64,000 bases of DNA from Phycomyces nitens (lineage: Eukaryota > Mucoromycota > Mucoromycetes > Mucorales > Phycomycetaceae), in NCBI GenBank assembly GCA_022702545.1, contig JAHRBC010000001.1:1302001-1366000 (forward strand), written 5' to 3'. The translations under genes and the position numbers were made by a program. Within the stretch, counting starts at the first letter, position 1; every line of letters begins with the position of its first letter. Below are positions 1 to 7,493 of this stretch, piece after piece. The notes beneath the pieces were generated by a model that saw only the letters and a program-made list of their open reading frames with translations, did not search any database and was not told the origin of the DNA.

Positions 1-824
1 TACAATTCCGCCAATTACTGGTCCTATAACGGGTCCCAGAAGTTGTCCAGTAGAGTATATGCCAAAGTATGTACCACGTCTGTATTTCGTGGTTTATCAT
101 TAATACCTAAATACTAATATATATATATATTTATAGCTACCTAGAAGAATCAGAAATGTCTGATACTATGCCAGCACCTGCGTTCAATAGAATCGAGAAA
201 CAAATGGGTATCAATAACCATGGCTAATAATACAATTATTTCTGTACATAGATTAATGAAGAAAAAACGGAGAACAAAGTAAAACTCACCGATGGCAACG
301 ACAGAACTTGATCCGAAAGCCTGCAACATTCGTAACACCAAAAGTAACCAATAGGTTCTGGATTCTGCGAGTCCAACACAAGCACCAATATATATTATAA
401 GTGTCATTAAATAGACTGGACGTCTTCCCCAGACATCGGCAAGAGATCCCCAAAAGGCTGGTGAGATACCCTGAAATACCATGTAGAGCGTAACTGTCAA
501 GTTGACAAGCTCTGCACTTGTTCCAAAATCCTGTTTTTTTTTAAAAAAAAAAGAATCAAGTAAATACCAACTTTATATTTTGAGCATCACAGTAAACTCG
601 ACCACTTTACTTACGGCTTGAATTGCATTCAATGCAGGAAAGTAAATGTTTGCCGATAATGGAGAAATCATTCCAGCAGAGGACGAGATAACAACAATAA
701 GTAATATTCGCCCAGATGAGAAAACAGAATAGGGTTTCTGTACTTCCTCTAGGTCTTTTGTTGGACTAGATCCAGAATCCAGGCGCTCTACATCCTGGTT
801 TAGCTGGATAGTAGTGTTGGACAA
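1..824 (-). CDS. MFS transporter, DHA1-like drug:H+ antiporter (5' part, truncated by window edge)
   Basis: Four exons can be joined on the minus strand with GT-AG introns: 824-615, 530-290, 177-141 (37 nt) and 79 to the edge. The start is the ATG at 824. About 70 hydrophilic N-terminal residues lead into a first membrane helix (residues ~41-60). Exon 2 carries the MFS motif A (GSLADVWGRRPVYL) in the loop between helices 2 and 3. Exons 3-4 encode the GAGIVSDIS...RRGTYFGIYSTGQLLGPVIGPVIGG pattern, typical of the antiporter motif C region of DHA1 (12-helix) fungal multidrug and polyamine transporters such as the Qdr/Tpo type. The predicted role is export of drugs or amphiphilic solutes across the plasma membrane. 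The substrate cannot be told from sequence, and the C-terminal half lies outside the window. Confidence 0.85.
534..552. repeat. T9A10 self-complementary tract inside MFS intron 1
   Basis: A run of nine T followed by ten A lies next to the 3' splice site of the intron 531-614. Similar T/A palindromic tracts occur in introns or flanks further right (47968, 48535, 49060, 49607). Confidence 0.6.
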
Positions 825-830
825 GGTATC

Positions 831-2399
831 GGTGGATTCTAGGCCATCGAATTACATATGAATATGGTCGAAAGAGCTAGTTAGAATCTATATATGCTTT
901 TCTGATCCGATTTTTGAATGATTTATTTTGTTATTTACCTTTACTCATTCTTTTAGATCAAGACAAGATCCTGGACAGCTTGTATATGAATTTTAAATAA
1001 AAATTAAATGTAGATTCTAGGTATATATTATCGACTCTCTTAGCTAATGGGTGTATATTTTATGTTATGTACAAGATCAAGAATTATATATCAGTCGGTA
1101 TTAATTGAAAAAAAAAATGGCCTTTTATATTACTTTTTGGAATTTTTAAGCTTTGTAATTCAGTATCTTTTATACTGAATGCCCAGCCTTTTTAACTAAA
1201 CAGTAGACAGGGGGACGATCACTTGTACCTTTTTAAGATTTTTTTTTTTGATGAAATTCGTCTCAGTTAAAAAAGAACACAGGAAAATAGATCCTCCATC
1301 CTTACCCCCTCCCCTCAAGAGAGGATTTTTTGCCTAGACATAAAATGGATAAAATTTAACCCAGTAAATGTACAACGTTAAAATTAAAAGGCAACGTTTT
1401 ACAAGTACAACTATACAAAAAGCATGCTATTTTGGTAATGATATATAAAGGAATATCGGTAGCTATCGTCATTACTTTTATTCTAAAAGTTAAAGACCGT
1501 ATTATGACTCAAACTGGCGGCCTATATACATTGAGCAGACGCATGTATATTTGTAATCAGAACATTTAATAAAGTAGGGTGAAATGCAGATCATCCAAAG
1601 AAAAGCTGCGTCTGTCAAAAAAAACCATCATTTTTGAGCAATTAGACTTGGGATGGTAAAGACGCATTATTTTACAAGAAACATTATTATTTTTTCAGTT
1701 CAATGGATATGGCACTCAATTGCCACTTTAATCTATATCTAAAGCAATGTAAGCCAGAAAATGAATCTTGTAATGTTTTGTTGATTGGCTTGAGGATAAA
1801 GTTGTATTGATAGGCTGATTAAATAGACAATGTTTACATTCATGTGAAAACTAAGCAAATATCGTTAAAGAATATCTCAATTTGTCATATTTAATATAGA
1901 GAATGGTCTTGGAGAATCGAATGGTCATGTAATAACCTATTCAAAAGCCTGGTACTTTTTTGGCATCCAACTCTTTCTATTATTTTCAAGATGGACGAGT
2001 TTCTTTTATTTAATACAAAATTCAATATCTCAAGGAATCATTAAACAAGTCAAGGTATAATTTGTAAGATGGCTACGCAATTATTCTATATATACAACAA
2101 ATCCTTATTTGAAAATTAAATCTATTCAAGTATACAGTCCTGTAGGTTGGCTAATGGCACAAACTTGACTCTTGCAATATATATACCTCTATATGTTGGC
2201 ATCTTTGTTTTTTGTTTTCTACTATAAAAACACAATAATAAAACTTACTGCAATAAAGAACAAAAGCTTGATATTCATAAAAGTATATTATTATAGAAAT
2301 TATAATGTTCTGTATGCAATCCTTTATTTTTGTGAGTGTATGTAATCGATTTGGAATTGCATTGCAATGATCTACATACACTTTAACTGGTATTATATA
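831..2399. other. Intergenic, no gene seen
   Basis: AT-rich sequence upstream of the MFS gene. Open frames are short, lack family features and lack consistent coding character. No RNA gene or clear repeat was recognised. Confidence 0.5.
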
Positions 2400-2640
2400 C
2401 TATTATTCTTTGAAAACTTGCTTCAAGTCTTGAAGGCTTTTTAGCCGAGGTCTCTTTGTTCTCATAACTCTTTCAAGGTATGCAAATATGGTCTTAATTG
2501 GACTGAAATGAGGGCTGTATCACTATGGATAAAAAAAATGGTAGTTATTCTACCGTTTCGTTCATATACGCCGAAAATTATTACTTAAAATAAAACAGTA
2601 GCTATGCTAGTCCTTGGTACAGCTACTGCTCCTCTTGCCA
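2400..2640 (-). pseudogene. Relic of a Tc1/mariner-like transposase (C-terminal tail)
   Basis: On the minus strand, about 2520 to 2400, one frame reads Y-S-P-H-F-S-P-I-K followed by T-I-F-A-Y-L-E-R-V and a basic stretch ending in a stop. This matches the YSPxLxPIExxWxxLK tail that follows the last catalytic acidic residue in DDE_3/Tc1 transposases. The conserved E after PI is K here, so the fragment is dead. Just upstream on the same strand (about 2640) is a short ATG frame, followed directly by unrelated or deleted sequence, so most of the transposase body is absent. I see no intact terminal repeats. The family call is from motif memory only. Confidence 0.5.
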
Positions 2641-3447
2641 TAGTGACGTTCTAGTGAATATGATGACCTAATATTTTATAAAAGCCAAGACAAGAGGATA
2701 TTATAGACAACAATTATACTTATTCTTAATATGCAGTGATTGACCACACTACAGCGGATACACATCAAAATGATATTTACAACTTTGTTTTTCTTTAAGA
2801 ATCATTTCTCAGTTATACGAGTTTATAACATATTAACACGACGTGGCTTAATAAGGTGGTGATTCTAACAGTAGACGGTTGAAAACGGCCATAACATTGA
2901 TCGATACATAGCATACCCTGGGGCAATATGACATTCTCATCAACTGATGGGCCACCGGGCATTGGGGTTTTTTTCCCGAAGCGCGGCGGAGACCAAAAAA
3001 ATGTAGTCGGGGGGTACTGCGTCTGACAATCTTTGAAAACTGCAAAAAGCAGGCCAAAGGTCTGCGACAGTTTCTTTACTTTTTATTTGTTCTTTTGCTA
3101 TTATGAGACATTATTGAAAACAAAAATAAATCTGGTTCTTGCTTGCTATATATTTCTACCACTGAATATTCTCTGGAACAAAGATTATAAACTCATTTAC
3201 AAAGTCGTCATCAAGTTTACCACCAAAAAGAAGGAAACCACCAAAAGACAAATTCCCAAGTGTCATTAGAAGCCACGATAACACATTACGCTTGTCCTTT
3301 GTGTTTCTGCCGCTTTTATTCATTGAATACAGTAGCTGATTATTATAGGCTGCATCTTATTAACGCGTAAGTTTTATTTTTTCATTTATCCGACTATAAA
3401 TTATTCATATAAAACTTGAATATTCAAAGATCCTTGAGCAACAGCGT

Positions 3448-3460
3448 GGTTGGCGACATT
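3448..3460. repeat. Left target-site duplication of retroposed insertion
   Basis: GGTTGGCGACATT, repeated with one mismatch at 3947-3959 (GGTTGGCAACATT). The undisturbed site in copy B reads GGTTGGTGATATT. Confidence 0.7.
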
Positions 3461-3468
3461 GTTTTTTT

Positions 3469-3597
3469 ACGGGTAGAAACATATAAGTTGCGAAGTCTAC
3501 GACTGAGCTAAACCAGTAGAAAGATATAAGTAGCGAAGTCAACGACTGAGCCAAACGGGTAAAAACGTATAAGTTGCGAAGTCTACGACTGAGCTAA
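3469..3597. repeat. Three 43-bp tandem units
   Basis: Units 3469-3511, 3512-3554 and 3555-3597 share a TATAAGTtGCGAAGTCtACG core followed by ACTGAGCtAA. Units 1 and 3 differ at about two positions and unit 2 is more diverged. The units lie inside the retroposed insertion. Confidence 0.8.
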
Positions 3598-3610
3598 TCA
3601 CGGAACGGTG

Positions 3611-3644
3611 CCCCCCTTCAGGGGGGACAGGAGCGAAGCTCCTG
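3611..3644. repeat. Double hairpin (two adjacent perfect GC-rich stem-loops)
   Basis: Stem 1 is CCCCCC-TTCA-GGGGGG (3611-3626). After one base, stem 2 is CAGGAGC-GAA-GCTCCTG (3628-3644). Two short-loop hairpins side by side in AT-rich DNA resemble the double-hairpin elements described from chytrid and Allomyces mitochondrial DNA. Here the unit is in nuclear-type sequence. Confidence 0.75.
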
Positions 3645-3946
3645 GTTGTTGTTTTTTTAAAAGAAAGACAGTTTATTATCCCTAAACAGTCACGCTTCTT
3701 CGATCGGCGATGCTAGGAGTATCTTATTGGCCTCAAAGCTTATGAGAGAAAATTAAGGTAGAGATTATAGAGTATGAAAAGTTGGGATGCTGGAGAGATG
3801 AAAGTGGACAGGTTATAAATATAGTATGATATCTAGGGTATAATTGTTTGATCAGAATGAGTGTAAAGGAGGGCGTGTGCAGAGACAATGACGGCAGCAG
3901 GAGTAAAAGGTACATTGTCAAATACAAGAGCACAATAAGCCCTCCT

Positions 3947-3959
3947 GGTTGGCAACATT
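3947..3959. repeat. Right target-site duplication of retroposed insertion
   Basis: GGTTGGCAACATT, the partner of 3448-3460. The broken exon 3 of copy A resumes immediately after it. Confidence 0.7.
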
Positions 3960-5275
3960 TCTTCTGATACCCAAAAGAAATGGAACACGACAAACATCGT
4001 GTTTCCAAACTCCTTGATGGTCGCTTTAATGGATGTAGCCAGGGTAATTAATGCTTAAAGGCTGAATAAACCTAGATCGTATAACACTTTTTTCAGGACT
4101 TGCAAACTGGAAATATCGATCGCGTTGACGCGTGCATATCTGCATTGTCCTTGGCCAAAGACACCAATAATTTGGATAAAAAGATTGTGCTCGCAGTGCA
4201 TAATATGTTAGTTACAGTGCGCATAAAACTAGCTTTGATTCTAATCAATTTATTCACAGGCTTCTAATGCTTCCCTTGGAATCTGTAATGCATCCTATAA
4301 ATGAATCAGAGTTCTGCACTCGATATCTTTTACCTGCGTTCCAATGCTTATTTGATGATGATAAACGCTCCATAAAACTAAGATGGTAAGATCAAGGTGA
4401 TATTTGTTCCCTTTATTTACATTTGTATTTTGCGTTTCTCTAGGACAAGCACTGATGCTGTTGACAGTGAATCAAAGCCAGACTGTTTAATCAGTATTAT
4501 AACTGACAACCACGTAGCATGCAATATTGGATTTGGAGAGGTGAAATCTGAACTTGAAGTTAAGAATCATCGACTTGTCAATTTTGATTTGATACGTCTG
4601 GGTGTTTTTGCCAAAAACGCCATTGATAAAGCTTCTTTGACGGGTACTATTGCGATTCATGTCGTTGGTAATTCTTAAAGGCCAAAGTGGGCAATATCTT
4701 GGTTAATTTAACATATCATACTTTTGCTCAGGAACTCATGCATGTTTCTACCTCGTCCAACTAAAGGCTGATGGTCTTTATACAATGACAAAAATTGCAA
4801 GTGTAACTGTACCATTATCCATCAAGGACCTTCGTGGATACCTCGCTTACGCATCTGATTTGAAAATCATTCTCAAAGTATTCGAGGATAAGTGCATTAC
4901 AGTTACTACAAACACATTTTCAAGCCGCAAAAGAAGTACCTACACCTTGGATAAGATCGATCTCTTGTTGCTGAAAACCCGGTGTTGTATTCGGCATAAT
5001 GGTATATCAGAGAAAGTGATATATGAACCCAGATAGCTGGATTATCTAAAATTAAGATAAACGATACCGTCCAGAAATCCTTATCCAAATATGAAAATAC
5101 CATGCCCAATATATTGTGGGACAAAGTCCCAAAATACCTATTAACTGATAAGAATTATAACAATAATTATAAATATTAAGTTAACATACTTCCTGAATGA
5201 GATTTAACTTTTTCTCAATCATAATAAAGAGTCTCAAAGTATCTACCGTCCCCTTTTCTACTACCAAATATCACA

Positions 5276-5301
5276 CCGTGCTTTGTTTTCCTCTGATTTA
5301 A
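5276..5301. repeat. Relic of the 3' end of an LTR
   Basis: Twenty-six bases ending CTCTGATTTAA are identical to positions 6403-6428 near the 3' end of the solo LTR at 6051-6430. Sequence upstream to about 5210 is weakly similar (AATAAA-like, then GTCTCA). This looks like a decayed second copy of the same LTR family. Confidence 0.55.
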
Positions 5302-5520
5302 GAAAACTAGACCTCTTTAATAACAGAAAAGTTTGGGGACCTCAAAAGTTTTTAAAGCAGAACTAAAGACTTATTTCTTTGTTAGAGCAGGCTTCATTCC
5401 ATATAGTACGATTCATATTTGGATGATAGAAAAATATAGATTGAAATCATAATAAATCGATGATGGTTCTTTAATATTTCAAGTATTTCTATATCATAAG
5501 ATTGCATAATTTTTGCAGTA

Positions 5521-5685
5521 AGAGTGCATTAGAGCGAATTAAGGTGAATTAAGGTGAATTAGAGTGAATTAGGGTGAATTAGAGTGAATTAGAGTGAATT
5601 AGGGTGAATTAGAGTGAATTAGAGTGAATTAGGGTGAATTAGAGTGAATTAGAGTGAATTAGAGTGAATTAGAGTGAATTAGGGT
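5521..5685. repeat. 10-bp minisatellite, left arm of an inverted pair
   Basis: About 15 tandem units of GAATTAGAGT / GAATTAGGGT / GAATTAAGGT. It is followed by unique sequence (5680-5729, GGTCAATACATACGTTGAC...) that is itself inverted at 5987-6040. Confidence 0.85.
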
Positions 5686-6045
5686 CAATACATACGTTGA
5701 CAAAGACGAAGACGAAAATCTGGTAACAACCCACCCTACTTGGTTTTCTTGGCTGCAAAATTAGCTACCCATTTGAAAAAAAAAATTCTTTGAATTTGTT
5801 TTTATTTCTATATTTTATAGTCAGTTTATTCTTAACCCCCCTTTATTCTTATTCTTTGTATACCGAAAAATTGAGCTGAATAAGTCTTTTGAAGGTATAA
5901 AGGTTAATGAGGGTTTAGGATACAATTTTATTTTTTATTACTATTGTGTTATTTATAAAAGAAAATTAAAGCACAGCTCTTGGAGCATGTTACCACATTT
6001 TTGTCTTCGTCTGCGTCAACGTATGTATTGACCCTAATTCACTCT

Positions 6046-6050
6046 AATTC
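6046..6050. repeat. Target-site duplication AATTC (left of solo LTR)
   Basis: AATTC immediately precedes the LTR and recurs immediately after it at 6431-6435. Both lie inside the AATTC-containing minisatellite, so the match is less informative than in unique DNA. Confidence 0.6.
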
Positions 6051-6430
6051 TGTTGTATCCAACATAATCGTAGATTGAAACATTAACACAAATTACCAAT
6101 ATTGAAACATATTGAATAACCGATCTACTGGAAGTGCACTAAAGAGTGTACCTTTCCAAATATATTATTCATATGTAAAGACACACTAACAACTAGTACT
6201 AACACACTGGTTAATAGTACTAAGTAAAATATCAAGTAATATCTGATAGTTGGTAGAGAGAACAGACATTACATGATATAATCATATCATCACTAGCACT
6301 CAACTCAATGTCTATATAAACGCACAATACGAATAGCAATAGTTTTCATCTTATTCACAAATTATTTCTCTCTTAATAAACAAAGTCTCACCGTACTCTT
6401 GTCCGTGCTTTGTTTTCCTCTGATTTAACA
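6051..6430 (+). mobile_element. Solo LTR (380 bp) of a retrotransposon
   Basis: It starts TGTTGTATCC and ends GATTTAACA, so it has TG...CA ends with a TGTT/AACA inverted tip. It is flanked by AATTC on both sides. It contains a TATA-like TCTATATAAACG near 6312 and AATAAA near 6377, the order expected for U3-R-U5. A second, decayed copy of its 3' end is at 5276-5301. No internal gag-pol is present, so this is a recombination footprint. The superfamily (copia or gypsy) cannot be told from the LTR. Confidence 0.75.
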
Positions 6431-6590
6431 AATTCACTCTAATTCACTCTAATTCACCCTAATTCACCCTAATTCACTCTAATTCACTCTAATTCACCTT
6501 AATTCACCTTAATTCACCTTAATTCACCCTAATTCACCCTAATTCACCTTAATTCACCTTAATTCACCTTAATTCACCTTAATTCACTCT
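6431..6590. repeat. 10-bp minisatellite, right arm (inverted)
   Basis: About 16 tandem units of AATTCACTCT / AATTCACCCT / AATTCACCTT, the reverse complement of the left arm. It abuts the MITE at 6592. Confidence 0.85.
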
Positions 6591-6591
6591 A

Positions 6592-7101
6592 GGTGCTCTC
6601 CACCACATCCTGACCGGTTGGCGAAAAAGGAAGGCGTGAGCTGATAGACATTTTTAGGAATCTAATTGTTTATTAGAGAGGTTTGGGGCCGTTATTATTA
6701 CTCTCACATTTTCCATAAAAGGCGATCTATTTTAAGGTTTTGTCTCCGGTGGTTGTACATAATGTGAGGATAACTGGAGTTATCTGCACAAAATGTGCGG
6801 ATAGCTCAAGTTATTCTCACTTTGTTGTATCACTACGCTATCGAATAATATCGCAAAAAGGTGAACACAATAAGTTTTGTCATACTTTAAAAACTTTTTC
6901 TGAAGAGCGAAGGCAAAAATAAAGTGAGAATAAAGTGCGAATAAAGTGCGAATAACTTGTGTTACAGCATAGTTACACGCAATGTGAGAGTGAGAATAAA
7001 ATCCCCAAACCTCTCTAATATATAATTAAATTCCTAAATTCGTCTATCACAGCTCACATCTTCCTTTTTCGCCAACCGGTCAGGATGTGGTGGAGAGCAC
7101 C
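6592..7101. mobile_element. Foldback MITE, 510 bp, ~100-bp terminal inverted repeats
   Basis: The left end GGTGCTCTCCACCACATCCT and its complement at the right end (…GGTGGAGAGCACC, ending 7101) begin inverted repeats of about 100 bp. The first 42 bp match perfectly. Similarity then continues with small gaps to GAGAGGTTTGGGG. The ~300-bp interior has short repeats (AATAAAGTGCG units near 6920-6955) and no coding capacity; the 60-codon frame inside is incidental. No convincing target-site duplication is visible, so the superfamily is open. Confidence 0.85.
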
Positions 7102-7159
7102 ATCTGTTTACTTACTCTCCTGCACTGATCAATTTCCTTTGTCCTTGTTTCTTCTATGT

Positions 7160-7318
7160 TGTAGTGATATGCATAGCCTTATGTATTTTAACATAATGTT
7201 TTGTTATCTTTCTCTTGTTCTCTTAATAATATAAATACTCGCTCAATTATTATGAATAAAGACCATCTTTCTCAAACTCAAATCTCTGCTTTCAAACTCA
7301 ACCCCTCAAGTCATTACA
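7160..7318 (+). repeat. Possible short LTR-like segment
   Basis: TGTAGTGA at 7160 and TCATTACA ending at 7318 form an imperfect inverted tip, with AATAAA at 7255. The segment ends where homology to copy A begins. There is no target duplication, so this stays a weak candidate. Confidence 0.25.
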
Positions 7319-7493
7319 AGATGCCATTCTCATTTTAACTGATGGGTCACCAGGTACAGGGGTTTCTTTTCTAAAGCGCAGAGGAGACCAAAAATGTGGT
7401 CGGGGATACTGGGTTTGACAGCCTTTAAAAACTCCAAAAAGCAGGCCAAAGGTCTGGGACAGTTTCTTTACTTTTATCTATCATTCTACTGCT

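Larger units (their letters stand above)
3461..3946 (-). mobile_element. Retroposed (SINE-like) insertion with A-tail, in reverse orientation
   Basis: The ~486-bp segment is absent from copy B and sits between 13-bp direct repeats with one mismatch. Read on the minus strand, it ends in ...CCCGTAAAAAAAC next to the duplication, i.e. a short poly(A) tail. That is what LINE-type target-primed insertion leaves. The segment contains three ~43-bp tandem units (3469-3597) and a GC-rich double hairpin (3611-3644). Minus-strand units contain TTAGCTCAGTCGTAGACTTC, which resembles a tRNA-type pol III A box, so a tRNA-related SINE is possible. A retroposed non-coding transcript or organellar-derived sequence is an alternative. 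No coding sequence in it is recognised. Confidence 0.6.
2924..5036 (+). pseudogene. Copy A of the C2H2/PD-(D/E)XK gene: degenerate and interrupted
   Basis: This region is collinear with the intact copy at 7319-9290. The 5' part (2924-3420) is clearly diverged: the zinc-finger exon has lost its Cys/His pattern and its ATG context. About 350 bp holding exon 2 and the start of exon 3 are deleted at a CTTGA microhomology (junction 3415-3419). A ~486-bp retroposed sequence then interrupts exon 3 (3461-3946). From about 3960 to 4980 the copy is nearly identical to copy B. Exons equivalent to 4-7 map to 4097-4206, 4260-4385, 4444-4667 and 4732-5036, all still open, and the P-D...E-x-K nuclease motif is intact in the 4444-4667 exon. 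Homology ends near 4980, so the last ~18 codons differ from copy B. A full product cannot be made. A shortened 3' product is conceivable but unsupported. Confidence 0.8.
5521..6590. mobile_element. Foldback-type element with minisatellite inverted arms
   Basis: The left arm (5521-5729) is matched in inverted orientation by 5987-6050 plus 6431-6590. The match is minisatellite first, then CATACGTTGAC...GACGAAGACG. The ~257-bp interior (5730-5986) is AT-rich and non-coding. The right arm is split by a later solo LTR (6051-6430). Long inverted arms made of short tandem repeats are the hallmark of foldback (FB-like) transposons. I cannot define a target-site duplication, and recombination between separate minisatellites is an alternative. 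Confidence 0.55.

Noticed and set aside
2848..3057. Minus-strand 69-codon frame
   Set aside because: It overlaps the degenerate zinc-finger copy on the other strand and has no features.
3560..3600. tRNA gene on the minus strand
   Set aside because: Only an A-box-like D-arm string is present. There is no acceptor stem, anticodon arm or TPsiC arm.
3461..3946. Nuclear mitochondrial insertion
   Set aside because: The double hairpins fit, but the A-tail and 13-bp duplication indicate retroposition, and no mitochondrial gene is recognisable. Left as an alternative.
5521..5685. Internal telomere array
   Set aside because: The repeat is a 10-bp unit in which only some variants contain TTAGGG; there is no contiguous hexamer array.
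5521..6590. CRISPR array
   Set aside because: Head-to-tail 10-bp units without spacers, in a eukaryotic genome.
7160..7318. Second solo LTR
   Set aside because: Inverted tips are imperfect and there is no target duplication. Kept only as a low-confidence repeat.
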